The position numbers and the translations under genes are program-made. This document shows, piece by piece, positions 1 through 7,551 of a stretch of 38,507 bases of DNA (positions are counted from its first letter, which is position 1; each line of letters begins with the position of its first letter). Origin of the DNA: Gammaproteobacteria bacterium (GTDB lineage Bacteria; Pseudomonadota; Gammaproteobacteria; DRLM01); the NCBI GenBank assembly GCA_023266095.1, contig JAHFRV010000030.1, positions 1 to 38,507 on the forward strand, read 5' to 3'. Below the pieces are notes generated by a model. It made no database searches. It was given only the letters and a program-made list of their open reading frames with translations, and had not been told where the DNA came from.

Positions 1-1
1 C

Positions 2-118
2 GGCATCAGTCAAAATAATCGTCGGGGCTACTCGCATGTCGGCGTTCCATCTGGTTTTCAGCAATACACCATAGATGGGAATTATTTATGTTCTTTCAAG
101 TGCGTAGCACTACACTAG
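2..118 (+). other. Open frame at window edge, possible 3' end of a gene
   Basis: A 38-codon frame is open from the first bases of the window to a TAG at 116-118. It would overlap convergently by two bases with the stop of the iron-sulfur protein gene on the other strand. It could be the C-terminus of a gene that starts outside the window, but a frame this short can arise by chance and I recognise no family in it. Confidence 0.15.
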
Positions 119-1422
119 CGGTCGCTCGCCGTTTCCAACTGCCGCGCCAGCAGCGCAACCGGGTGCATGACTTCGATCTCCATCCCCGCCGCGCGTAGGC
201 CGGCCCGCAGATGCAGCGCGCAGCCGATGTTGGAGGTGAGCAGGATCTCCGCGCCGCTGGCTTTTAATGCGGCGATTTTTTCGTCGCGCAGTTTTTCCGC
301 CATCGCGGGTTGGGTGAGCAGGTAGCTGCCCGCCGCGCCGCAGCAGCGGCGGTTGTCGGGCAGGGCGATGAGTTCGATTTGCGGGATGCGCGCCAGTAAG
401 GAATAAGGCGCCTGGTTTTGCCGCAGCACGTGGGTCAGTGTGCAGGGGTCCTGCACCGCGACTTTTTTATGCAGTGGCGCGAAGCGGAGCTCTTCCGGCC
501 AATCTAGCGTGTTTAACAAGGTGCTGATGTCGCGCACCGGTGCGCCCAGTGCCGCGCCGTCCTGAGCGGGGTATTCGGCGAGGGTGGCGCCGCAGCCGCT
601 GGCGACGGTGATGATGGCCTCCAGCGTGTGAGCTTTGAAGGCCGCGCTATTGCGTTGCGCGAGCGTTCGCGCGGTAGCCGGGTCGCCATTGTGCAGGTGC
701 AGCGCGCCGCAGCAGGTTTGCGCCGCCGGTACGTGTACGCGATAACCGAGGCGGGTCAGCAGTTGCGCGGCGGCGTCGAGCGTTGCGCGGTCCGCCACAT
801 CGGAGACGCAGCCGAGAAACAAGCCGACTTCGCCGCGCGGCTCGGCCTGGGCCGGGAGCTGACTGGGCCAGGCGCACGGCGCGGGCAGCGGCGGCAGCAG
901 CGCGTCCAGACGCCCGAGGGTACCGCGGCGGGTGAGGCCGGTGAGGCGCGCGAGTTGTTGCAGGCCGCTGCGTTGATAAAGCCGCAACAAGCGCGCGGCG
1001 CGATAGAGGCGGCGCCGGTCCGCGATCACGCCGGTGGTCCAGTGCCAGGCCAGACGCCGCCAGCGCGGCGCGGGCGGACGCTGTTCCGCGAGGGCGGCGC
1101 GCGCGCCGTCGATGATCTCGCCGTAAGCCACGCCCGAGGGGCAGACCGCTTCACAGGCGCGGCAGCCGAGGCAGTGGTCGAGATGGGCTTCGAGGCGGGG
1201 TGTTTGCTCAAGCCGCCCGCTCAACACACCTTGAATGAGGGCGATGCGGCCGCGCGGCGACTCCGCCTCGTCGCGGGTGAGGTGGTAGGTGGGGCAGTGT
1301 GGCAGGCACATGCCGCACATCACGCAGCGGTCGGTGGCTTTAAGCAGTGACGAATGGCGGGCGGCGACTGGCAAACAAGAACAACCTGATTCAAAACGGG
1401 GTAAAGGTCGGCATGCAATCAT
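115..1422 (-). CDS. GlcF-family iron-sulfur oxidoreductase subunit
   Basis: This is a 435-residue soluble Fe-S protein of the glycolate/lactate oxidase subunit family, which passes electrons from an FAD-linked 2-hydroxyacid dehydrogenase towards the quinone pool. Two [4Fe-4S] ferredoxin motifs are visible: Cys 33/36/39/43 (CVMCGMCLPHCP) and Cys 84/87/90/94 (CLGCRACEAVCP). Two CCG-type cysteine-rich domains follow, with the signatures QTCCGALH and NRRCCGAAG, which in this family bind further Fe-S or heterodisulfide-type cofactors. Length is close to the usual GlcF size of about 400-430. The start at 1422 has an AAGAGA ribosome-binding site 6 bases upstream. No glcD or glcE partner lies next to it: the neighbouring ferredoxin gene is divergent. 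The flavin partner must therefore lie elsewhere, and the exact substrate is open. Confidence 0.85.
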   Translation of the reverse strand: MIACRPLPRFESGCSCLPVAARHSSLLKATDRCVMCGMCLPHCPTYHLTRDEAESPRGRIALIQGVLSGRLEQTPRLEAHLDHCLGCRACEAVCPSGVAYGEIIDGARAALAEQRPPAPRWRRLAWHWTTGVIADRRRLYRAARLLRLYQRSGLQQLARLTGLTRRGTLGRLDALLPPLPAPCAWPSQLPAQAEPRGEVGLFLGCVSDVADRATLDAAAQLLTRLGYRVHVPAAQTCCGALHLHNGDPATARTLAQRNSAAFKAHTLEAIITVASGCGATLAEYPAQDGAALGAPVRDISTLLNTLDWPEELRFAPLHKKVAVQDPCTLTHVLRQNQAPYSLLARIPQIELIALPDNRRCCGAAGSYLLTQPAMAEKLRDEKIAALKASGAEILLTSNIGCALHLRAGLRAAGMEIEVMHPVALLARQLETASDR

Positions 1423-1475
1423 GTTATTCTCTTGCGCCTATTCTTGCCACTTCAACCTGACCGTTAGTCGCTGAT

Positions 1476-1784
1476 ATGTCCTATTACCGCCACCACGTCT
1501 TTTTCTGCACCAATAAACGCGACGATGGCCGCCAGAGCTGCGAAGACTGTGGCGCGACCGCCTTGCGCGACTACGCCAAAAAGCGGGTGAAGGAATTGGG
1601 TCTGGCCGGCAAAGATAAAGTACGCATCAATGCCGCCGGTTGCCTGGACCGCTGCGAGCAGGGGCCGGTGGTGGCCGTCTATCCCGAGGGCGTGTGGTAC
1701 AGCTACGTGGATGAAGAGGATATCGATGAAATCATAGCCGAGCATCTGCAGCACGGCCGGGTGGTGGAGCGGTTGAAGATTTGA
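1476..1784 (+). CDS. Thioredoxin-like [2Fe-2S] ferredoxin
   Basis: A 102-residue small redox protein of the thioredoxin-fold (2Fe-2S) ferredoxin family. Cysteines fall at positions 11, 22, 25, 56 and 60. The ligand pattern of this family (one Cys near residue 10, a second about 11 residues on, then a C-x3-C pair in GCLDRC) is present. The tail is acidic, as is common for ferredoxins that dock onto a reductase. Its TGA stop is embedded in the TTG start of the ABC ATPase (TTGA), so the two are probably translationally coupled. The electron donor and acceptor cannot be told from the context. Confidence 0.88.
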   Translation: MSYYRHHVFFCTNKRDDGRQSCEDCGATALRDYAKKRVKELGLAGKDKVRINAAGCLDRCEQGPVVAVYPEGVWYSYVDEEDIDEIIAEHLQHGRVVERLKI

Positions 1785-2749
1785 ACGGCTCAGCTTCCAA
1801 TAGTACCGCCGTGGCCGCCGCGCCGTTGACGGAAGCGGTGGTGCGCGCCGTCGGGCTCACCAAACTGTATGGCGAGACCCCGGTGGTGAAGGGGGTGGAC
1901 TTCAATGTCTATCGCGGAGAATGCGTGGGGCTGCTCGGCCCTAACGGCGCGGGCAAGACCACCACCCTGCGCTTATTACTGGGTACCGCCCACCCCAGCG
2001 GCGGCACGCTGGAGGTGCTGGGTCTGCCGGTGCCGGCGCGAGCCGCCGAGATGCGCAGGCGCCTCGGCGTGGTGCCGCAGTTCGATAATCTCGATCCCGA
2101 TTTCACCGTCGCCGAGAATCTGCAAACCTACGGCAGTTATTTCGGCTTGAGCCGCGCCGTGCTCGCGGAGCGGGTGCCGGTCTTGCTGGAATTCGCCGCG
2201 CTCACCGAGCGGGCCGATGCCAAGATCAGCGCCCTCTCCGGCGGTATGAAGCGGCGGCTGACCCTGGCCCGCGCCCTGATCAACGACCCCGAGTTGCTGG
2301 TGCTCGACGAACCCACCACCGGCCTCGATCCGCAGGCGCGCCAGTTGTTGTGGCGGCGGCTGCGGGAATTGCTGGCCGCCGGCAAGACCTTGCTGCTCAC
2401 CACGCATTATATGGAAGAGGCGGAACGACTCTGCGACCGGATCATGGTGATGGATCACGGCGTGATCCTCGCCACCGGCAGCCCGGCGGAGTTGATCCGC
2501 GCCCACATCGAGCCGCAAGTGGTGGAACTGTTCGGTCCCCGCGCCGCCGAATGGTTGGCGGCGGATGGCGCGGGCCGGGCCGAGCGGACCGAAGAAGTCG
2601 GGGAGAGCGTCCTGTGTTATCTGCACGACGAACGGCCGCTGCTTGATGCTTTGGCCGCGGCGCACGGTCTGCGTTTCACCCATCGCCGCGCCAATCTGGA
2701 AGACGTGTTTCTCAAGCTCACCGGCCGCGATCTGCGGACGGCGAGTTGA
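1781..2749 (+). CDS. NodI-type ABC transporter ATP-binding protein
   Basis: A 322-residue cytoplasmic ATPase of the NodI/DrrA (ABC-2 exporter) group. Walker A is GPNGAGKT at residues 53-60, the signature LSGGM at 152-156, Walker B LLVLDEP at 172-178, and the switch histidine is His209. The roughly 80-residue C-terminal extension after the ATPase core is typical of this subgroup. The start is a TTG that overlaps the ferredoxin stop by four bases. An ATG-started version would lose part of the nucleotide-binding domain. The permease gene follows after 10 bases, so the two form one exporter. NodI-like proteins outside rhizobia are common and usually have unknown substrates. Nothing here points to Nod factor. 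Confidence 0.9.
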   Translation: MNGSASNSTAVAAAPLTEAVVRAVGLTKLYGETPVVKGVDFNVYRGECVGLLGPNGAGKTTTLRLLLGTAHPSGGTLEVLGLPVPARAAEMRRRLGVVPQFDNLDPDFTVAENLQTYGSYFGLSRAVLAERVPVLLEFAALTERADAKISALSGGMKRRLTLARALINDPELLVLDEPTTGLDPQARQLLWRRLRELLAAGKTLLLTTHYMEEAERLCDRIMVMDHGVILATGSPAELIRAHIEPQVVELFGPRAAEWLAADGAGRAERTEEVGESVLCYLHDERPLLDALAAAHGLRFTHRRANLEDVFLKLTGRDLRTAS

Positions 2750-2759
2750 AGGTGGAGTA

Positions 2760-3518
2760 ATGGCGATATGGGGCTGGGTGCCGGTGTGGCGGCGGAATTT
2801 CCTAGTGTGGCGCAAGCTCGCCCTGCCGTCCCTGTTGGGTAATTTCGGTGAACCGCTGTTCTATTTGTTGGCGTTGGGCTACGGCTTCGGCTCCTTCGTC
2901 GATCAAGTGCAGGGCATGCCGTATCTGATGTTTCTCGCCTCGGGCATCGTCTGCGGCAGCGCCATGAACTCCGCCACTTTGGAGGGACTGTATTCCGCCT
3001 ATGTGCGCATGTCGATGCAACAAACTTGGGAAGGCATCCTCGCCACCCCGCTGAGTGTACGGGACGTGGTGGTAGGCGAGATGATGTGGACCGGGACCAA
3101 GGCGCTGATCAACAGCACGCCGATCTTGGTCGTGGCGGCGGCGCTGGGGGCGGTGCATGATTGGAATGCCCTGTGGGCCTTGCCGGTGCTGCTGCTGGCG
3201 GGGCTGGCCTTCGGCGCCATGGCCTTGGTGGTGACTTCGGTGGCCACCGGCTTCGACTTCTTTATGTACTATTCCACCCTCATCATCACCCCCATGTTTT
3301 TGCTGAGTGGGGTATTTTTCCCGATAGACGTCATGCCGGGCTGGGTGCAAGGCATGGCGCAGGGGTTTCCCCTCACCCATGTGGTGGCGGTGGTGCGGCC
3401 GCTGATGACCGGTCTGCCGCTCGTCGCTCCGCTGCTGCATTTGGCCGTGTTGATGATCTGCGCCGTGCTGGCATTGACCGCGGCGACCTGGCTGTTGCGG
3501 CGGCGCTTGATCCGTTGA
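2760..3518 (+). CDS. NodJ-type ABC-2 transporter permease
   Basis: A 252-residue inner-membrane permease of the ABC-2 (NodJ) family. It starts at the ATG at 2760, with AAGGTGGAG just upstream. About six hydrophobic segments are visible, including a re-entrant stretch before the motif LLSGVFFPID near residue 185, which is conserved in ABC-2 permeases. The protein ends in a positively charged tail (RRRLIR), consistent with the C-terminus lying in the cytoplasm. It pairs with the ATPase encoded directly upstream. The reading frame also extends upstream without a stop, but that extension overlaps the ATPase gene and is not needed. Substrate unknown. Confidence 0.88.
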   Translation: MAIWGWVPVWRRNFLVWRKLALPSLLGNFGEPLFYLLALGYGFGSFVDQVQGMPYLMFLASGIVCGSAMNSATLEGLYSAYVRMSMQQTWEGILATPLSVRDVVVGEMMWTGTKALINSTPILVVAAALGAVHDWNALWALPVLLLAGLAFGAMALVVTSVATGFDFFMYYSTLIITPMFLLSGVFFPIDVMPGWVQGMAQGFPLTHVVAVVRPLMTGLPLVAPLLHLAVLMICAVLALTAATWLLRRRLIR

Positions 3519-3526
3519 CGGGTAGC

Positions 3527-3555
3527 TTGTGCCGGGGCGGGTGCTGCTGTAGAAT
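3527..3555 (+). promoter_or_regulatory. Probable sigma-70 promoter of rplM-rpsI
   Basis: A -35 element TTGTGC (3527-3532), a spacer of exactly 17 bases, and a -10 element TAGAAT (3550-3555) preceded by TG. This lies 39 bases before the rplM start and after the permease stop. Promoter position and spacing are seen. Activity is inferred. Confidence 0.55.
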
Positions 3556-3594
3556 CCCGCGTTTCTTAAAATCAGCTTTTCAGGATTCATTCGG

Positions 3595-4029
3595 ATGAAG
3601 ACCTTCAGCGCAAAATCAGAGACCGTCAAGCGTGACTGGTACGTCGTCGACGCCAGCGGCAAGACCTTGGGGCGCATGGCCAGCGAAATCGCGCGGCGCC
3701 TGCGGGGCAAGCACAAGGCGGAATACACCCCGCACGTGGATACCGGCGATTACATCGTGGTGGTGAACGCCGGCAAGGTGCAGGTCACCGGCAAAAAGCT
3801 CACCGACAAGATGTATCATCATCACACCGGTCACATCGGTAATATGCGTTCCTTCAGCTTTCAAAAGATGCTGGAGCGCGCACCGGAGCAGGTGGTCGAG
3901 ATCGCGGTGAAGGGCATGTTGCCCAAGAATTCACTCGGGCGGGCCATGTTCACCAAGCTCAAAGTCTTCGCGGGCCCCGAGCATTGTCACCAGGCGCAGC
4001 AACCGCAGCCCCTGGATCTGGATATTTAA
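3595..4029 (+). CDS. rplM: 50S ribosomal protein L13
   Basis: A 144-residue protein matching L13 along its whole length. It has the conserved start MKTFSAK, the [13 protein letters not shown] stretch, the [10 protein letters not shown] segment, and the [11 protein letters not shown] motif in the C-terminal third. L13 binds 23S rRNA early in 50S assembly. It is followed after 22 bases by rpsI, the standard bacterial pair. Normal length and no sign of damage. Confidence 0.98.
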   Translation: MKTFSAKSETVKRDWYVVDASGKTLGRMASEIARRLRGKHKAEYTPHVDTGDYIVVVNAGKVQVTGKKLTDKMYHHHTGHIGNMRSFSFQKMLERAPEQVVEIAVKGMLPKNSLGRAMFTKLKVFAGPEHCHQAQQPQPLDLDI

Positions 4030-4051
4030 TTCATTTAGCGCAGGACTGTTC

Positions 4052-4444
4052 ATGGCACAGCAGACCAACAACACCATCGGCCGCCGCAAGTCCGCGACGG
4101 CCCGCGTTTTCCTGAGCAGCGGCTCCGGGAAGATCACCATCAATAATCGTACGCTCGAACATTACTTCGGCCGCGAGACGCCGCGTCGCGTCGTCCTCCA
4201 GCCTTTGGAGGCGGTCAATATGGTCGGCTCCTTGGACATCGCCATCACCGTGCGCGGCGGCGGTAATAGCGGTCAGGCCGGCGCCATCCGTCACGGCATC
4301 GCCCGCGCTCTGGTCGACCGTGACGAGACCTTGCGCAGCCCGATGCGCAAAGCCGGCTTCCTCACTCGCGATGCCCGCGAGGTGGAGCGTAAGAAGGTCG
4401 GTTTGCACAAGGCGCGCAAGCGTCCGCAGTACTCGAAACGTTAA
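4052..4444 (+). CDS. rpsI: 30S ribosomal protein S9
   Basis: A 130-residue protein of the S9 family. The [12 protein letters not shown] motif near the N-terminus is conserved, as is the basic C-terminal tail ending KRPQYSKR, which reaches into the decoding centre near the P-site tRNA. It is co-transcribed with rplM. A long hairpin lies directly behind the stop codon. Confidence 0.98.
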   Translation: MAQQTNNTIGRRKSATARVFLSSGSGKITINNRTLEHYFGRETPRRVVLQPLEAVNMVGSLDIAITVRGGGNSGQAGAIRHGIARALVDRDETLRSPMRKAGFLTRDAREVERKKVGLHKARKRPQYSKR

Positions 4445-4452
4445 TGAACTTA

Positions 4453-4493
4453 GGTTTGAGACCTGCGCGGTCGATCCGCGCGGGTCTCAAACC
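4453..4493 (+). terminator. Long hairpin after rpsI
   Basis: An 18-bp stem (left arm 4453-4470, right arm 4476-4493) with one G-T wobble and a 5-base loop TCGAT. It starts eight bases after the rpsI stop. There is no U-tract behind it, so it may be an RNA-processing or stability element, or a Rho-independent terminator of an atypical kind. The tRNA-Gln gene begins 25 bases downstream. Confidence 0.55.
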
Positions 4494-4518
4494 GGTAAGT
4501 CCTCATCCGTGTTGTTGT

Positions 4519-4592
4519 TGGGGGATCGTCTAGCGGTAGGACTGCGGACTCTGACTCCGCCAACCTAGGTTCGAATCCTAGTCCCCCAGCCA
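4519..4592 (+). tRNA. tRNA-Gln (anticodon CTG)
   Basis: The acceptor stem TGGGGGA (4519-4525) pairs with TCCCCCA (4582-4588). The anticodon stem GCGGA/TCCGC encloses the loop CTCTGAC with anticodon CTG at 4551-4553. The T-arm with GGTTCGAATCC is present, and CCA is encoded at 4590-4592. It reads CAG codons for glutamine. Confidence 0.96.
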
Positions 4593-4631
4593 TTATTCCG
4601 TCTTCACCCCATTTCCCTGCTGTATCTTTTT

Positions 4632-4662
4632 AACAACACGATTTCGCTTACGTTGTTTTTTT
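4632..4662 (+). terminator. Weak hairpin with T-tract after tRNA-Gln
   Basis: A 6-bp inverted repeat (AACAAC / GTTGTT) around a 14-base loop, followed by seven T residues. It could terminate the tRNA transcript before the porin gene. The stem is short, so this is tentative. Confidence 0.3.
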
Positions 4663-4782
4663 GAAAATAAGTGTTGTCTTTGTCTCGGCATCTTCGTAGA
4701 GTCTGCCCCAGCTCAAGTCTCTTGAGTTAAGTGATTAAGCCTTTTTTAATCCACCGAATTTAAACCCTACAGGGAGATAGCT

Positions 4783-5844
4783 ATGAACAAGAAGTTGATT
4801 GCACTTGGTGTTGCCGCCGCGTTGACGGCCCCCTTGGCGGCCCCCTTGGCGGCCCAAGCCGGCGTGGAAGTGTATGGCCAAGCCCGTGCCTCCGTTGATT
4901 TCGTCAACAACAATGCCCCCGCTACCGCTGGCGAAGACAGCGTCATCAGTCTGTCCAGCAACGCCTCCCGCCTCGGCTTCAAGGGTGACGAGGATCTGGG
5001 CAATGGTCTGACCGCGATGTGGCAGCTCGAGCAGGGATACAGCGTGGATACCGGTAATGCCTTCACCGCCCGTGACACCTTCGTGGGTTTGGGTGGCGGT
5101 TTCGGTACCGTGATGCTCGGCAAGCTCAGCACCCCCTACAAGAACTCCACCGGCAGCCTGGATATCTTCAGCGATACCCGTGCCGACTACAACGCGATCA
5201 TGGGCAGTGTGGACGGCGCCGTGGTATTCGATAACCGCGCCAGCAATACCATCGCCTATATGACGCCTAACATGAGCGGCTTCAGTGCCGCGGTGGCCTA
5301 TGTCATGGCCAAAGGGGCGAATGACGATAATTTGTCCATGACGTCGACCGAAAGCGATCAAGACGCCTACAGCTTGAGCGGCAGTTACAACAACGGCCCC
5401 ATCTTCGTCACCGCCGCCTATGAGTCCTTGAATGCTCAGGGCGCGGGTGGTGATGACGCCTCCGCGTGGAAGATCGGTGGTTCCTACACCATCATGGACG
5501 CCACCACGGTGGGTGCCATTTGGGAAAGCGCCGATGTGGGCGGTTCCGCCGGCGACCGTGACGCCTGGTATTTGAACGTGGCCCACAAGATGGGTGACAC
5601 CACCATCAAGGGTGCCATTGCCATGGCCGATGAGATGGGCAGCGTGACCGACACCGGCGCCACCCAGTTCGCCTTGGGCGTTTCGCAAGCCCTGTCCAAG
5701 GCCACCGAGGTGTACGCTCTGTACACCGTGGTGAGCAACGACGCCAGCGCCGATTACGGCCTGATCAGCAACTCCAGCAACACGCTGGGTGAAGACATGT
5801 CCGCCTTCTCCTTGGGTGTCAACCACAAGTTCTCTTCCAAGTAA
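4783..5844 (+). CDS. Outer-membrane general porin
   Basis: A 353-residue gammaproteobacterial porin of the 16-strand trimeric class. The 26-residue signal peptide (MNKKLIALG...AAQA) is followed by GVEVYGQAR, the classic first strand, and then by alternating strand and loop segments (SRLGFKGDEDLGNGL, FVGLGGGFGTVMLGK) conserved in this family. A good Shine-Dalgarno (AGGGAG) precedes the ATG. The signal peptide coding region holds two adjacent copies of a 12-base unit (4827-4850) that adds APLA. The C-terminus is NHKFSSK, so the aromatic residue normally last in porins is three residues inside. A short inverted repeat (CTCAAG TCT CTTGAG, 4712-4726) lies in the leader. A decayed second porin tail follows behind the terminator. 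Confidence 0.93.
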   Translation: MNKKLIALGVAAALTAPLAAPLAAQAGVEVYGQARASVDFVNNNAPATAGEDSVISLSSNASRLGFKGDEDLGNGLTAMWQLEQGYSVDTGNAFTARDTFVGLGGGFGTVMLGKLSTPYKNSTGSLDIFSDTRADYNAIMGSVDGAVVFDNRASNTIAYMTPNMSGFSAAVAYVMAKGANDDNLSMTSTESDQDAYSLSGSYNNGPIFVTAAYESLNAQGAGGDDASAWKIGGSYTIMDATTVGAIWESADVGGSAGDRDAWYLNVAHKMGDTTIKGAIAMADEMGSVTDTGATQFALGVSQALSKATEVYALYTVVSNDASADYGLISNSSNTLGEDMSAFSLGVNHKFSSK

Positions 5845-5868
5845 GTCATTGCTTCAGTCGAGAACGGA

Positions 5869-5896
5869 ATGGGCGCCTGCGGGCGCCCATTTTTTT
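5869..5896 (+). terminator. Rho-independent terminator of the porin gene
   Basis: A 9-bp stem ATGGGCGCC (5869-5877) and GGCGCCCAT (5882-5890) with loop TGCG, followed by a run of seven T (5890-5896). It lies 25 bases after the porin stop. Confidence 0.92.
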
Positions 5897-5929
5897 GCGT
5901 GAAATACCTTCCGCTTCGGCTGTTGTGTG

Positions 5930-6085
5930 GTGGCGCTTGCAATGAGCGTCGGCGTGTATGTGGAATACAACAACATCAGCGACGCTGGTAATGCCAACTA
6001 CGACTTGATCCGAGTTGAGTCTGGTGGTGGGTAAAACGTACTGGCCTTCTCGTTTGCTCTCAATCATCAATGTTCTTTCAAATAG
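5930..6085 (+). pseudogene. Decayed porin C-terminal remnant
   Basis: Translating this stretch in the frame of the ATG at 5942 gives GVYVEYNNIS, then NANYDLI, an in-frame TAA (6032-6034), then LAFSFALNHQCSFK and a TAG. This aligns with the last 47 residues of the porin just upstream (EVYALYTVVS, SADYGLI, SAFSLGVNHKFSSK). The remnant has lost everything upstream of the last two or three strands and is not translated from an evident start. Together with the terminator behind it, it looks like the leftover of a tandem porin duplication after deletion. Confidence 0.75.
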
Positions 6086-6092
6086 CGTAATC

Positions 6093-6136
6093 GCGGCATA
6101 AAAAAGGGCGCCTAGAGTGCTCTTTTTTTATGCCGC
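6093..6136 (+). terminator. Terminator of the lost porin copy
   Basis: An inverted repeat with arms starting GCGGCATAAAAAA and ending TTTTTTTATGCCGC around a GC-rich centre. The A-tract on one side and T-tract on the other would let it work in both directions. It sits eight bases behind the porin remnant, as expected for its former terminator. Confidence 0.7.
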
Positions 6137-6441
6137 TATATCCCGTTGGCGCGAACGGCTAACAGTTTCTCGGCTGACCGGCGATGTCGTTTAACTCTAA
6201 TCACGTGGGTTTGGTGCGACGTTGAAACGGAAAGGCCGCGGTCAGGGTTGTCGGATGAGCAGTATTTTATTCGGTGCACGCACCGTTTTGGCGAACTTGG
6301 GAAGCAGATGAATTGGGTATTGGATGTCCCGCCAACCGAAGTAATTTGCGAGATAAGCACCGTTGTCAGTTTAAACACTTGTAAGTTAGCACCTAAGTTG
6401 ACAAAATCTGACGGCAGAAATCCCTTCAAGGGGGCGAGTGG
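6137..6441. other. Leader of the cytochrome cluster, no gene seen
   Basis: This 305-base gap holds a 99-codon open frame (6146-6445), but it has cysteine- and tryptophan-rich composition unlike the neighbours and no recognisable family, so I do not call it. The promoter of the cytochrome cluster should lie here. A TTGACA occurs near 6394 but lacks a convincing -10 partner. The stretch ends in GGGGGCGAG, the ribosome-binding site of the tetraheme gene. Confidence 0.5.
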
Positions 6442-7257
6442 ATGAAAACGGGCTACCGCGTTCTGGTCTTTACCGGAGCGGCGCTGCTGTGGTTGGCGGG
6501 AGGCGTGAGCCTCGGCGGCGTATTTAATACCAAGCACAACTTAAGTGCGGGCGGGCTGAATGCCGTGAGCAATGACGACGGCACGCGGGAGATCTGCGTG
6601 TTTTGTCATACGCCTCATGGCGCCAACGCCAGCGCGGCCGTCCCCTTATGGAACCGCAACATCGACCCCACCGGCTATGAAACCTACGATCAACTTGGCA
6701 CCACCACCCTCGATGCGTCCATAGAACCGATAGGTTCGGTCTCAGTCGCCTGTCTTTCTTGTCACGACGGTACGCAAGCCATGGACACCTTGATCAACGA
6801 GCCGGGCTCCGGTGTGCAAGTGCCCGGTTTTCGTAATGGCGCCTGGAGCGGACAGGCGCGGCCTGCGCAAGGCCGCATCGGCCGGCCGGCGGTGATCACC
6901 AATCTCGGCAAGGATCTCACCAACGATCATCCGATCGGGATTCAGTTCGCGGGCGGGGGTTATTCGCTGTCGAACGCGGGCGGGCCGGGCGCGGATCGGG
7001 ACTTTCATACCGCCAATTCGGACATCATGGGCACCAGCCGGGTATGGTGGGTCAATACCCCGGAGGGTAGTCAATCTTTCGAGCGTACCGATATGAAACT
7101 GTACACGCGGGTTGCGACGCGGGGGGCTTACGTGGGTGAGGCGCAGCCTTATGTGGAGTGCGCCTCCTGTCATGATCCCCATGTGGATGAAAACCCCACG
7201 TTCCTGCGCGTTAATCCCGCGGGCAGCGCCGTGTGTCTGACTTGTCATAATAAATAA
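6442..7257 (+). CDS. Secreted tetraheme c-type cytochrome
   Basis: A 271-residue exported cytochrome with four CXXCH heme sites: CVFCH (52-56), CLSCH (104-108), CASCH (240-244) and CLTCH (265-269). An N-terminal hydrophobic stretch (residues 5-26) acts as signal peptide. His32 (TKHN), His59 (CHTPH), His163 (NDHP) and His247 (CHDPH) are candidate distal heme ligands, giving bis-His coordination. All four are also present at the same relative places in the first module of the 11-heme protein encoded further on. It belongs to the broad doubled-CXXCH / cytochrome c3 superfamily. It heads the cluster and is followed by a 294-base gap before the outer-membrane barrel gene. A filament-forming or cell-surface role is possible, but only an inference from size and heme number. 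Confidence 0.9.
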   Translation: MKTGYRVLVFTGAALLWLAGGVSLGGVFNTKHNLSAGGLNAVSNDDGTREICVFCHTPHGANASAAVPLWNRNIDPTGYETYDQLGTTTLDASIEPIGSVSVACLSCHDGTQAMDTLINEPGSGVQVPGFRNGAWSGQARPAQGRIGRPAVITNLGKDLTNDHPIGIQFAGGGYSLSNAGGPGADRDFHTANSDIMGTSRVWWVNTPEGSQSFERTDMKLYTRVATRGAYVGEAQPYVECASCHDPHVDENPTFLRVNPAGSAVCLTCHNK

Positions 7258-7551
7258 ATTGCGGCCGATGTAGTTAGTCTGGGTCCGACTCAAGGACGGG
7301 TTGTCGAGCGCCGGAGAGGTGAACAAGCTGGACCGGGGGTTGCGGCCATGGCTTGGGGGTGAGCAGTACCGCGTTATTCATTTGGGCGGGTGATCTTGCG
7401 TTGGAGCGTGAGGTCGCTTAAGGTGAAAAAATTTACGGCGTGTGACGGCGGTAAGCAAAAAAATCCGTGCAATGCGTTGTGGATCGCCATCCGGGGGAGA
7501 GTCGGGTGGAGGTCCTGGGCTTATGTCACTGAGGGGCGCGCGACAATAACA

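Noticed and set aside
628-1350. A 240-codon plus-strand frame inside the GlcF-type gene
   Set aside because: It is antisense to a gene with clear Fe-S motifs, and its Ala/Arg/Gly-rich composition is what high-GC reverse frames produce.
4735-5826. A 363-codon minus-strand frame across the porin gene
   Set aside because: It mirrors the porin codon pattern in reverse (His/Gly/Val-rich) and has no recognisable domain. The porin on the plus strand has a signal peptide, ribosome-binding site and terminator.
6146-6445. A 99-codon frame before the tetraheme cytochrome gene
   Set aside because: No ribosome-binding site, no family resemblance, and it overlaps the real ribosome-binding site and start of the cytochrome gene.
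7390-7551. N-terminal extension of the barrel protein from the GTG at 7390
   Set aside because: It would place 54 basic residues before an evident signal peptide, which would block export. The ATG at 7552 is the sensible start.
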